Part shown: piece by piece, positions 48,801 to 63,800 of the stretch
Layout: each line of letters opens with the position of its first letter
How positions within the stretch are numbered: position 1 is the stretch's first letter
Assembly (NCBI GenBank): GCA_032209605.1
Contig: JASFXZ010000027.1
Coordinates: 9,629,372-9,693,371 of the forward strand
DNA length: 64,000 nt
Source: Mactromeris polynyma
Taxonomy: Eukaryota; Mollusca; Bivalvia; Venerida; Mactridae
Direction: 5' to 3'
Translations under genes and position numbers: made by a program
The notes under the pieces: model-generated
Told to the model about the DNA's origin: nothing
Seen by the model: the letters and a program-made list of their open reading frames with translations, nothing else
Databases searched by the model: none

Positions 48801-51800
48801 CTTCAGGAAGTTCCAAGCTTTATCATGATTTCCGTTGAAGATGAGGAATATTGTCGCTGTAAACCAGTCATAACCCGGGTAACCAGCTCGTAAAGATTCT
48901 GAGATTGAGGTCAAGGTCACAAATATACAAATAAGAATCTGATTAGTTTATTAGTTTCACATGAAATTCTCTGCCAACGACTGGTTATTATCTTACCAAT
49001 TAACAATCAATTATTTGTTTAAAAATGGCTATTTGTTCCATCTATACATTGGCTGAATTTAATCATGTAATTAAACATGCCACATGGCATAAACCCATGT
49101 TAACTTTGTTAAAACAAAGATATACATGTACATTGTTAATGAATGTAAAATAAATTTCTCAACTTTTCAAGGCCAATATGGAAAATCATCCCAAATGTGC
49201 AGCCTCTGAATTATCAATTTTATTAGAAATGTTATGATTAGTGATCCGAAAAACATACACATACATACCCCTGAAGGTTTGTTTTACGTTATTGGCTAGG
49301 AGCAGTAAAATGAAGTATTTTAGTTACTTGAAGCCTTTGATGGAATGTGCCGCACAAATATTTTAACAACAAATTTCATGTACACACAGAACAGTTGTTT
49401 TCGACATGGCAGTTAAGATTTCATACTTCTTTGATATCGGTGACAATTATTTCCACACAATTCTGCACATATAAGATATAACACACAAAATAAACACATC
49501 TTTATTTCCAGATGAAAGCCTAGTTTAAGAAAAGATGAAACAATACAAAAATACAATATTTTATGTCCTGACACACATTCAGTTACACACACAGTTTGAT
49601 AATGAAATGAGACCAAATATCTGGGAAAGTTAACAACATAAATTGGTTTCTATAGCAACAAGGATACTGAGATCAGAGTCTGGAATCTTCTGTTGTTGCT
49701 GTAGATAATAACCAACTTGACGTAGCAGAAGATTCAAACTGTCCGTGGCATCAGAGGAAGTGTGTATCACCTTCAGATGGATACCATATCTGGAAATAAA
49801 ACAATGATTCAGTTGTGTGGAGTTTCACAACAGTTTTCAAAATTATTTAAAATATGACCTCACCAACGATATTCCTGGGTTACTAACCAGTACTTACCTG
49901 TTCTTCAACAAGCAATTGACAACTTCCCAGACATGAATCAGAGATAGAAAAATGACTTCAGGCACATTATCTTCAATCAAGTTGTCACAGAACACTTCAC
50001 CCTGGTTCAAACCTGCAGCCACCAGTCTGGCAGTCCAGTGAGTGCTCTACCGAATGAGCTAAAAAGGCCGGCTCCTAGGATTGAGGTGAAATAACATGAC
50101 AAGAGGTTCCTACTGCATACCATACATCAGTTTCTAAGTAACTGTATAATTTTTCGTAATTTCCGAAGTTTGTTTCAGACTAAAGGTGGTACATGTATTG
50201 ATATATATGCAGCATGCACAAATATGTACATTTCATTGAATGAAGTCAAAAGTTTGCAAAATAATGGAAAAAGTAAAATTGGAATGATTTGTGAAATAAA
50301 GTTTTCTAAAATTCAATGTGATCTACAGATTTATAAATCTAAGATTACACCAGGACAATTACTATAGTACACAGGACATCAAGATTATATTGAGCTACCA
50401 AACACACCTGATGGTCATTTTGATTCCAAGTTGCTGAAGAGACGAAATACTGACATTTTTCAAGGCACTGTCAGTTCCTGAAAGCAAGAACCGTACAATA
50501 GTATATACATCATGTACCTACAAAATCTGAAGTCTGATAAAAATATTAATGATATTTCTTTGTTTAACGTTTCAAATAATATAAACATTTGTTATACAAA
50601 GAAACCAACTCTGGAGTTAGTTATGTTTTGTTTGTTAATTGTTGAAATGTGGTTATTCCATTTTAATGGATTCTAAATTTGGAATAGACATATGGTAGTC
50701 TAATTTTGCAGGAAAACAGCATTTCTTAGCAACATCAAAATAGCTATAACTCTGTGTATATTCAAGAAATTTTAAATTACATAATGAACTGAAAATGTGA
50801 TTTTTGATTCACTAGCCCATAATTCCCAGTCACAACTATGTTAGGAGTAATACCATATACCTGGTAGACAGTTGTAAGCACATGCCAAAACCATTACTCT
50901 GACAGACGTATTGTAACTACTTTTGATATTTCATGTTTTTGACAAAAATCATAGTAACTTGCTGCAGCTTGCTGTTGCCCCCTTACCTCGAATCATGAAC
51001 CTTCTTGGGTTACCTTATATATGTACACACATTACATACTAATTCAACCATCAAAAACTCTTGTGGTCAGAGACAGAAACATGTGCTCATTTTAAAAATT
51101 ATAAGAATTTACTTTCATAGCCAATCAAAGACAGCCATAACAACTATCAAACTCACACATGCCAAATTGTCTTTGGAAACAAAAATATGCTTTTATACAG
51201 TAATCAGTTTAGTTTAGTAGTTTAGTTGCTATAGATGCTAGAAATGGTTCAAAAGTTGCAGTGAATATACCAGTAAGACAAGATGTCAAAGAGTGTTCAT
51301 CAAGTATAAGTGTAAGATGTATCTCCTTACTAACCTGTATATGTCATCATTGGAAAGATTGATTCTTCAGGTATGACAGACATCATACTTACTGTCTTCT
51401 CCAATATCTTGTTCACAACTGCAATACATTAAAACAATATCAAACAGATAAATGGTACAATACACAGACATACAAGTCTATTGCTCTCGACAATGCTCCT
51501 AATTAACAGTACATTGCAACCTCCCCACAGTGGACTTCTCTTGTGCCACAATCTCTCTTCAATAACTGAGTCATTTTGTTCCTGTTGTATGAATTTACTA
51601 TCAATTCTCTAGAGCAACAATTAATAGAATTAATAGAAATTATTTGCAACTCACACACCAAACTCTTTAAAACTTACAATAGAGCCATATTTGCGAATAG
51701 CTGTACTTGTAATAAATTTTGGATTTAAAATGCAATACTAGTCAACAGAACCTTTAACAGACTAAAATCCATTATAAATTAGGTGAATCGTAAAGGTAGA

Positions 51801-54800
51801 GTGAATGAGAGTTCAGTCCTTCGAAAGAATGGATATATTCTTGCAATTTGTTTTCCGCAAATCTGAAAGACTTGAGAAAATAGTAAAGATTAAACTGTTC
51901 AAAAAAGTTTGACCTCATACACCTTGATTCTCAATCTTAAAGAAGTATAACAATAATAAATCTACCAATATTTACCATTTCCTTTCACTTGTTCTCCTCT
52001 AGCATTCAGAAACTTAAACAACAAACTTCTACATTTCTGTAACCAAGCCTTCCCTTTCTCTCCTTTCTTACTGTCCAAAAACTCAGTAAGCTCATTGTCT
52101 GCAATTTTTTGTAATATAAAAATCGTTCAAAATGCAAGACAGAACATTTAATTTGGTAATTTTTCATAGAATTAGTAATGATAGCAAATGTTTTAAGATG
52201 TGTTCATATAAACGACATTTATAGTTATCATAGTCAGTGAAAAAAGATACACACATGTATACAAATATATCATGTACTTGACTAAACGACAGGAGGTTGT
52301 CACATGTTCCCTCCCCTGCTGTACATATACTATAGTAGGCATATAGAAGGGGAGAGAACTCATGACAATCGCATATGGATACTGTAAGCTCTGATCCACT
52401 TCTACAGGAAACACACAGCTGTACAAAGCAGTATAAAACAGTTATACCACAGGAGATTGTCACTAGTTCTCCCCCTTTAAATTCCCTTCTATAGTTCCTG
52501 TATACAAAGTAGTGAGAAAGGGGAGAGAACTTGTGACAATCTCCTGTGGGTTGTGCATAGATTAACTATAGCAAATTCTTATTACAACAATATACATGTA
52601 TTCTGAACTAAGACCAATTATATAAGTATCAGCAGTCCTATTTTTCCAATAAAATTTATCTTTTTAAATAAATGTATGACATTGAAGCAATAAATTGTTG
52701 AATATGTGGTATGAAACCATGTTACAAATGAATGAACTAAAACCAAAGCCAGTATGCTTTGTTTTAAGTAGACTTCATTTAATACTTAGAACTGTCACAT
52801 CAACAATCTGTGATATTTTACAAACTCTGATCTCATTCCAAGGACTTGTGTAAGATATACTACTGCTTATGTCCATGATGTATACTAACAAACAGTCTTC
52901 CTACTGAGAATCAATCAGACGACTGATCCGTCTGATTTTGTGTCACAAAATGTACAATACAAACGTATGGTGGAAAAGTATGGTTCATAAAAACAATCCA
53001 ACTTTTATCAAACTTAGTTTCTGTATTCAAATATGAACTCCTTTAATGCAAGCTATTAAAAGATAAATGCAACTACATGTAACTCATTTTTTACACAAAC
53101 ACTTGCAACATTTCACACCCTTATGCTGTAATGTTCCAAAATTAACTCCACAAACTGACTCAGATTAATGAATGAAGATTTTTGAAGTTCACAGATACCT
53201 GTACCTGTACTCTCCTGTAGAATTTAACCTTTACAATGTTCATATTTCAACTCACAACTGATGTCAAACAGTCGTTCAGTATTTGCAATAAGTGTTTTAT
53301 TCCTGAACTTATGTGTTATTCTCTGATTATTATCAAGTCAGACAGGAAATATTCTATTATCAACTCAATTTTAAACTTAACTGCTTGTTAAACGTTGGTT
53401 TGTCCAACAAATTCAACCTTCTGTTTATGCAAGAGCGCTACATAGCTGATATTTACACAAGCTGAGAAATTCAATGTATCAAACAGGGAATAAAAGCTGT
53501 AAAAAATCACATCAATCATATATAGGGATCTGTGCTGATTATACAAAACCAAAGTTTAAAACATTAAAATCCAAGAGCAACCACATGACAAGGACACATG
53601 ACTAATTTGAGGTCACATGACATTTATAGAAGTAGACCAATACCATGTGACCTAAATGTATACATGACCTGGTCATGTGATCACTGTGATCACAAAATTG
53701 AAGGCAGCAATGTGATCACTCTTCAAACTCTCCTACCTCCTTTTGTATCAGACACACTTTGGTGGGTGGGGTAAATAAACCCTGCAACATTACACAATAA
53801 AACATGCAATACAATTATCAACAATACAAACATGAAATGTTAGCTCAATCAACATGGGTTTGAAAATTAAGTAAACAATTTGGAAGGAAATAACATATGG
53901 ACAAACATTACAAAATTAATAATTCAAGTTACACAATTTATGTCCTTTTGATACAACATTCTGGACAACATATTTTTCACTTAGAGGATAGATATTTAGT
54001 TGTAGTCATTGACACATTTGATCCAATGAGCCCATAGAAATTATGATGTAAAGTCCACATTTAATACATCACATGGCTATGTACACTTGGAACTCATTAA
54101 AGGGTATTTTTTCTGTCGAGTTAGAATCTTATGCCATGTTTCTAAAGTTCTAGATATGTATGATAGTCAGATGACCTAACAAGTGTTCCTGTGTAACCAA
54201 TCAGCTGTAACCCTTTCTTACCCCAGTAACTGACAACTTCCCTAAATAACTCACAGGTGGAGGACACATGGCTTAGGATGTACAGTCAGACCATCGGGTC
54301 CTCAATTTTATTTGGAATAATATATATACATGGTTTCGAATAGCCCATTTCAATCTGATGTGCATTAGAAGATCGATACATCGGGACCTGATATTATTTC
54401 GGATGATACCGAGTATTCGGATAGAAGGTTGTCGAATAAATGAGGTCCGACTTACTATCTTCAGTCATGATGAACATAAGCCTCACCTCCAGGTTGAACC
54501 TCCCAGCCCAGGATGACAGTTGAGTGCTCAGTCACCTTAGCTAACCTAACATACTTTGAGAGGTTAAACTCCCTCTATTAAAGTTGCATTATGAATACAC
54601 TTAAAAGTCACAATTTAATACACACAAAATGTGCATAATGTTTCATGACACAACAATACATATGTTATGCTTTGAGACAAAATTCTACTACAAAATAAAA
54701 CCTTATACATTATATAATATGTATAAAAGCAGAGTACGGTCATATGTTACACATCATATAAAATATAACGAAAATATCAAATAGTTATATGATGGTAGGA

Positions 54801-57800
54801 TACTATGAATGTAAAGAATCAAAGGAAAACCTAATGGTTTCATACTGAAAGTAATACAAGCCATCATTCCATGGTGTACCAAAATATGTAAGCCAAAATG
54901 TTTCAGAATCTGTCATAACTAGGCATTAACACAGAACAGACCTGAATTTCAACAACATTTTTTCACCATTGGCAATGAATATAGCATTTCATTCCCTACA
55001 ATGTCAACAGTTACATTATTCATTTTTTTTAATTACCAAAAAGTTACGGGATGATACTCAAGAACAGTACTGAGGACAGATTATGAGTACTTTGTTGCTG
55101 GAAAATGAATGAATTTGAAGGCGTATGATAGTTACGGTATTTACATAATGCTGTAGAAAGGCAATTTAAACACTGATCAGGAACTTATGGTTGATATTTT
55201 GGACATTTACATGAGACCATGAGTGGGTATGAACCCGTGACCATTAGCTTTCCTTAATTGGCAATAATGCTTCCAACCTAGACAGTTGTGTAAGCCATGT
55301 GGTGTATAACTGTAAAATGAGTACTTCAGTCAATGAGAAATGGAAGAGGTTTATAATAACATGATATTTTATTTAGATAATAGGTTGTTTTCAAGCATAT
55401 CAGATAAAAGAATAATGTACTTATAATAGTTTATAATTCAAATTTTCAAAACAGGGATAATACAAGAATAAATAAACATAAACAAAACGTAACAAAAAAG
55501 GAATAGGGCACAAATAAAACCATCTACCTGCTGGGATAGGACCTGAGTACAGAAATAACCAAATCATACAAAACACAGTAACTATTATGTTAAACAAGAA
55601 CATCAGAAGCAGATGCAGCACTGGAGATTGTAATAAGTTATCTCCCTTTATCCCTTCTATAATTCTCTCCCTTTATCCTTTCGATAGTATATGTATAACT
55701 ATAAAATATATAAAGGGAGAGCACTCTAGAATGGATAAAGGGAGATAACTCATAACAATCTCTTATGAAAACACAACACTAAAACTGAACAAAAAGCATA
55801 ATACTGAATGAAAAGAGACTAAAAAGGTAAAATTTGATATTACAATGTCGTAATGAAATATCAATAATTAGACTGAATATGTTACAAGTTTCCAATCCTC
55901 ATAAAATTTCCAACAATCATTTTGTCATTCATTAGAATCAGTAAATAATCATTTTATGTTATTTGTTCATGTTACTCAATGAGAAATTAAGGTCTAAATA
56001 AAAAGAAATCTATATGAGCTCTTCCAAAACAAAACCTGTATTGGTGAACTTGGTTATGAGTATTTTTGTATGACAGTATTGACATCATGAACTAAGCCCT
56101 TTCTCCGAAATGTTTAGGTGGCTTAATTTTGATTTACAGAAATTAAATGAATGTGAAATGTTTTTTTAGTGTGGTGTAAATTGCTTATTTTTCAAATAGA
56201 AAACAAATTTTTTTTTAAGAGTTAATGTACATTTGAGTAAAATGTTTCAGTTTCTAATTGTTGTGAGAAAATCTATTCGAAAATGTAAATATGTGAAAAT
56301 GGATTTTTGGGTCACTAATACAGGTTTTGTCATGGAACAATTCATATCAAATAAAAGATAAACATGGACCAGAACAATGAAGATATGGGGGTGTGAGAGC
56401 AACACCAGTCTATCTGCATATAGATAAAGAATTGTGCTTTGTTCCTTGATTATTAGAGTGAAGAGAAGATTTCTCACTCTGCACAACGATGTGAACATGT
56501 TGTCATTGTTTCAACACTTCTCCAAACAATACAGAATCACAGTATTTTTTAAACCTCAGAAATCACAACTCCATAAACTCCATAGTGAAATTTTTCAGAA
56601 CAGAATTTTGTTAACTCTGCTACTGTTACTAAACTTCACAGAACAGAAAAATGAGTAATTTACAATGACAAGGTTAATTGTTTATAAATTACAACTGTTA
56701 AAAAATTGTGCTTTTTCCCATAAAAAATAAACAAATACATGGATTATCATAAAACACTGAAATGGGCCATACCAATACAATAAGATAAAGACATTGATTC
56801 TACATTCACAAAAGCAGAGTGTTACATGACTTACGAAAAAAATCCATAAAAATGCACCATAACCCATAATTGAAAATAATAATATACCATAAACCATTAA
56901 TGTGACTGTACCCCATCAAAATCATGTTTGCACATTTTTTGTTTGCCATATTAATTTCATGATCATTTGTAACAGTTAACAGTTACCAACTTGAACATAA
57001 ACAATGTGCGAATCAAACACATTTTATAGATTGAATGTTTCTATACCTTTAAATAAAGCATTTTAATTAAAACCAGGATATATTTTTGACAACAGGAAAC
57101 TATCACCTATAAAAAAACTTTTCAAGAAAAGAATGTTTTGAAATATGTACTTGATCCAGGACACTTCCCAGCCTTTAGATGGAATTAAGACAAAATGAGA
57201 ACATTTCTGCAGTGGCTAAATATACTAAACATATGATACATTAATTTCTATGGCAACCTTGTTTACTGTCATATTACAATCAATTCTCAAATAAGTCAGA
57301 TTGGAAAGTTTTGTATCAGACAAGCAGACCAAAAGTATTTCAATGTTCTTTGAATGATCCATGCAAGTATGGCAAACATAAACTGCTCAAACTTGATCTT
57401 CATACAACCACTATGTTACACTGTACCTTGTTTCAATGCTGATCTACCCCCGATGTTTGGACTGTATTCTCTAGGTATTGGATAGGAAGAAAACATCGGG
57501 TGTGGGTATGGCATGCTGTAATCCTGCAAATACACAGTAGAGTTGAGGGGCTGATACACGATTTCTGGTTAGGGAGTGTAAATTATAGATGGTGTTACAA
57601 GGTGTCCATTGTTCAGAGGTTCTGGAATCCCTCCAAGAAGCCAACAACATTTCTCACTGATTCTCAAGAAAAATCTACCAAATGTTGCTCAAAGTATCAC
57701 CATGCTAATGCATATATTATATAATCAAGCAAAAGTTAATATTCTTGCATCGACTCCCAATGTGAGGGGGGAGTGGTAATTCAGTCGGCACTACATGTTG

Positions 57801-60800
57801 ATTTTCAGGTTTCCTTACGCTGATGTCTTGATGAAACGAGATAAGATGTTATAAGAAAACAAACATTGCACTGGAACTCAGACTAAGACCTAGATACAGT
57901 CAACAAAACATTGCAGTGGAACTCAGACTAAGACCTAGATACAGTCAACAAAACATTGCACTGGAACTCAGACTAAGACCTAGATACAGTCAACAAAACA
58001 TTGCACTGGAACTCAGACTAAGACCTAGATACACTCAACAAACATTGCACTGGAACTCAGACTAAGACCTAGATACAGTCAACAAAACATTGCACTGGAA
58101 CTCAGACTAAGACCTAGATACAGTCAACAAAACATTGCACTAGAACTCAGACTAAGACCTAGATACACTCAACAAACATTGCACTGGAACTCAGACTAAG
58201 ACCTAGATACACTCAACAAACATTGCACTGGAACTCAGACTAAGACCTAGATACACTCAACAAACATTGCACTGGAACTCAGACTAAGACCTAGATACAC
58301 TCAACAAACATTGCACTGGAACTCAGACTAAGACCTAGATACACTCAACAAACATTGCACTAGAACTCAGACTAAGACCTAGATACACTCAACAAACATT
58401 GCACTAGGACTCAGACTAAGACCTAGATACACTCAACAAACATTGCACTAGAACTCAGACTAAGACCTAGATACACTCAACAAACATTGCACTGGAACTC
58501 AGACTAAGACCTAGATACACTCAACAAACATTGCACTGGAACTCAGACTAAGACCTAGATACAGTCAACAAACATTGCACTGGAACTCAGACTAAGACCT
58601 AGATACACTCAACAAACATTGCACTGGAACTCAGACTAAGACCTAGATACAGTCAACAAAACATTGCACTGGAACTCAGACTAAGACCTAGATACAGTCA
58701 ACAAACATTGCACTGGAACTCAGACTAAGACCTAGATACAGTCAACAAAACATTGCACTGGAACTCAGACTAAGACCTAGATACAGTCAACAAAACATTG
58801 CACTAGAACTCAGACTAAGACCTAGATACAGTCAACAAAACATTGCACTAGAACTCAGACTAAGACCTAGATACAGTCAACAAAACATTGCACTGGAACT
58901 CAGACTAAGACCTAGATACAGACAACAAACATTGCACTAGAACTCAGACTAAGACCTAGATACACTCAACAAACATTGCACTGGAACTCAGACTAAGACC
59001 TAGATACACTCAACAAACATTGCACTGGAACTCAGACTAAGACCTAGATACAGTCAACAAAACATTGCACTGGAACTCAGACTAAGACCTAGATACAGTC
59101 AACAAAACATTGCACTAGAACTCAGACTAAGACCTAGATACACTCAACAAACATTGCACTGGAACTCAGACTAAGACCTAGATACACTCAACAAACATTG
59201 CACTGGAACTCAGACTAAGACCTAGATACACTCAACAAACATTGCACTGGAACTCAGACTAAGACCTAGATACACTCAACAAACATTGCACTGGAACTCA
59301 GACTAAGACCTAGATACACTCAACAAACATTGCACTAGAACTCAGACTAAGACCTAGATACACTCAACAAACATTGCACTAGGACTCAGACTAAGACCTA
59401 GATACACTCAACAAACATTGCACTAGAACTCAGACTAAGACCTAGATACACTCAACAAACATTGCACTGGAACTCAGACTAAGACCTAGATACACTCAAC
59501 AAACATTGCACTGGAACTCAGACTAAGACCTAGATACAGTCAACAAACATTGCACTGGAACTCAGACTAAGACCTAGATACACTCAACAAACATTGCACT
59601 GGAACTCAGACTAAGACCTAGATACAGTCAACAAAACATTGCACTGGAACTCAGACTAAGACCTAGATACAGTCAACAAAACATTGCACTAGAACTCAGA
59701 CTAAGACCTAGATACAGTCAACAAAACATTGCACTAGAACTCAGACTAAGACCTAGATACAGTCAACAAAACATTGCACTGGAACTCAGACTAAGACCTA
59801 GATACAGACAACAAACATTGCACTAGAACTCAGACTAAGACCTAGATACACTCAACAAACATTGCACTGGAACTCAGACTAAGACCTAGATACACTCAAC
59901 AAACATTGCACTGGGACTCAGACTAAGACCTAGATACAGTCAACAAACATTGCACTGGAACTCAGACTAAGACCTAGATACACTCAACAAACATTGCACT
60001 GGGACTCAGACTAAGACCTAGATACAGTCAACAAACATTGCACTGGAACTCAGACTAAGACCTAGATACAGTCAACAAACATTGCACTGGAACTCAGACT
60101 AAGACCTAGATACAGTCAACAAACATTGCACTGGGACTCAGACTAAGACCTAGATACAGTCAACCAACATTGCACTGGGACTCAGACTAAGACCTAGATA
60201 CAGTCAACAAAACATTGCACTGGAACTCAGACTAAGACCTTGATACAGTCAACAAACATTGCACTGGAACTCAGACTAAGACTTAGATACAGTCAACAAA
60301 CATTGCACTGGAACTCAGACTAAGACCTAGATACACTCAACAAACATTGCACTGGGACTCAGACTAAGACCTAGATACAGTCAACAAACATTGCACTGGA
60401 ACTCAGACTAAGACCTAGATACACTCAACAAACATTGCACTGGAACTCAGACTAAGACCTAGATACAGTCAACAAAACATTGCACTGGAACTCAGACTAA
60501 GACCTAGATACAGTCAACAAACATTGCACTGGAACTCAGACTAAGACCTAGATACAGTCAACAAAACATTGCACTGGAACTCAGACTAAGACCTAGATAC
60601 AGTCAACAAACATTGCACTGGAACTCAGACTAAGACCTAGATACACTCAACAAACATTGCACTGGAACTCAGACTAAGACCTAGATACAGTCAACAAAAC
60701 ATTGCACTGGAACTCAGACTAAGACCTAGATACAGTCAACAAAACATTGCACTGGAACTCAGACTAAGACCTAGATACACTCAACAAACATTGCACTAGA

Positions 60801-63800
60801 ACTCAGACTAAGACCTAGATACAGTCAACAAACATTGCACTGGAACTCAGACTAAGACCTAGATACACTCAACAAACATTGCACTAGAACTCAGACTAAG
60901 ACCTAGATACAGTCAACAAAACATTGCACTAGAACTCAGACTAAGACCTAGATACAGTCAACAAAACATTGCACTAGAACTCAGACTAAGACCTAGATAC
61001 AGTCAACAAAACATTGCACTGGAACTCAGACTAAGACCTAGATACAGACAACAAACATTGCACTAGAACTCAGACTAAGACCTAGATACACTCAACAAAC
61101 ATTGCACTGGAACTCAGACTAAGACCTAGATACACTCAACAAACATTGCACTGGGACTCAGACTAAGACCTAGATACAGTCAACAAACATTGCACTGGAA
61201 CTCAGACTAAGACCTAGATACACTCAACAAACATTGCACTGGAACTCAGACTAAGACCTAGATACAGTCAACAAAACATTGCACTGGAACTCAGACTAAG
61301 ACCTAGATACAGTCAACAAACATTGCACTGGAACTCAGACTAAGACCTAGATACAGTCAACAAAACATTGCACTGGAACTCAGACTAAGACCTAGATACA
61401 GTCAACAAACATTGCACTGGAACTCAGACTAAGACCTAGATACAGTCAACAAAACATTGCACTGGGACTCAGACTAAGACCTAGATACAGTCAACAAAAC
61501 ATTCACTGCTCATTGCCTCATAAAAAACGTTTAACTCAAGATGAAGTATGAAATATGAATTTCAAACCACAATTCCAACAGAGCTGATTATGGATAACTA
61601 ATAATTCAATCATTGTTAAATGAGACATTATCCTAATAAAGATACCTAAGTCTGGTATAAATTATTTCTTAGACCCCTAAAAGCCAACGACAAATATCAA
61701 TTTTAGAGCCATATGTACTAAAAGATGATTATTTTTGTATTCTCACTTACATCTAGATTTCGACAAGGTAACATCCTCTCCGAGGGTCCTCCGATCAAGT
61801 ACGTCCTCACAAGGATATTGTTGCGTTCTACAGACAGCATGTCAACAATGATTTCTTTCCTGTAAGCAGAGAATTGTATCTTTTCTATATGATATAAGAA
61901 AATCAGTTAGTATCTATGAAAACGTGTTTCTCCGTTACAGATTACAACTAATGTATAAAGTCACAATAAAACTTTGAAACAGTCCAAAAAGAAATGAGTA
62001 CCAAATGCCATGCTTTGAAGCCAGAAAAAGTTTCATTATTCAGAGACCATTCCATTAAATTTAGCCAGACAGAAATGAGGTACATATGTATACATTGCTG
62101 TCAGGACATACAAATCAGAGTTTCAGTAAATACTAGACTTTGAATCCAGATTTGGAATATACATGAATGGTAAAGAAGAGAATATGATGGTACTTCCATG
62201 GACCAGTTTTCAATTTTTCTTCGTTATTCTAACTCGATAATCCAACCATCTCAAATGTGGGCTTATCATCGAGGTGTAACTATACTTACTGGTCTTTGTT
62301 GACTTGGCTCTCTGTCTGAGCATTCAGTAAGATTTCCTGTATTCTGTATTGTGATTGCATCAGTAGGAAGGAATCTAAACAACAGATCATCACACCCAGC
62401 ACTCTGTATATATACAACATAGTATTGTAGTTACTTATATATCATAGTTGAGAATATTTTACCTGGTTTCAGTAATAAATACGACTGGACGTGGTGCAAA
62501 AACTATAGGCCATTGCATGTTTCACATGTGATTGACCCAATCAACAGTTTTATGTGATGGATCATCTTTGTTCTGATGACTGTTCGATAAATTATGATAG
62601 GTACGAAACAATAATTATTAGATTATGCACAAAGAAAAAGCCCACTGGCTATTTAGAAAGATAAGACATCTGTTTTTCACCAATTTTTGAAGTGATTTTG
62701 AACATAACTGTAGGGAGAAATGGCTTCTGGTGATGAAAAATTATCAGATTTCTTTTGTTTCGGTCATGGTACATTCTAAAAAATTGCATGGGCAGGGGCG
62801 TTGAATAGGACATATGTGGTAACTGAAAGTAACAGTAAGAATAATAGTCATCATTTACCTGAGACCAAATACATGCGACTGTTCCACATTGAAGAGAGAA
62901 TGAACTTTGGCTGGAGTGTCTAACAATACAATCCTGTCAATCAATCCCTGTAAATGGTAAATAGTGGTTTGTCATCACATGGTGAGATTTGTGTCTGACT
63001 GACACTGGCAATGAGTTTTAATATTTGAATGTACTTGACATTCAGCTATATAAGTATTATGGAACAAAGCCTTTTAACACAATATATTGAATCATAATTT
63101 CATATAGAAGAGCTTTAAATCTTGTTAATACGAATTGAGGAAAATTAAGGAAAGATGTGCAAATTACCACAATATTTTGACAATTGTAAGTACTGTAGGT
63201 GTTGATAAAAAGAGCTATTTGCAAGCTTTTAGGCTATTTGTCATAAAATGAAAGTAAGTCCATGCCAGCGTCAGCTTAAAGCAAAGTTTATTCTATTTAT
63301 CAAATCAATGGTAAGACTGAATTCAATCTATGCTTTCTGGTGGTTTACAGTGGAATAAAGATGAATGATAATTCAGATTCGAATAATCAAAGCAAAATTG
63401 CACTGAAATGGACCACTTTTTTTCCAAAAGAAAATCCCTGTTGAGTGTCCCAAATGCAGTTACCCCCCTTTGTTAAATTAAAGTAAAGCAGCAGTTGTCC
63501 GCCTTTCTTGTTAATTTCTTGTGACATCTACTTCATTTGTCAAAATGAAAAGGTATGTAGAGTCTAGAGATTTAACCTCGTCAGCATCTGACTTAAATGG
63601 GGCTACACCACTTGCTCACTAGGTGAAATAACTTTTGATCTTACACCAAAACATACAATTATCCTCTATATAAGTTGGCATTGTAAAAATAAAGACAAAC
63701 ACCAAACTGTTATAAAATAGAAACCACGATCTCACCGGCAGACATTCTGGCATTTCTCTGAAGCTGTATGAAGATTTTGTTGGTAATTGTCGATTAGCTA

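Noticed and set aside
57862..61503. CRISPR-like array
   Set aside because: The repeats are contiguous 44/45-bp monomers without unique spacers, in a eukaryotic intron; it is a satellite.
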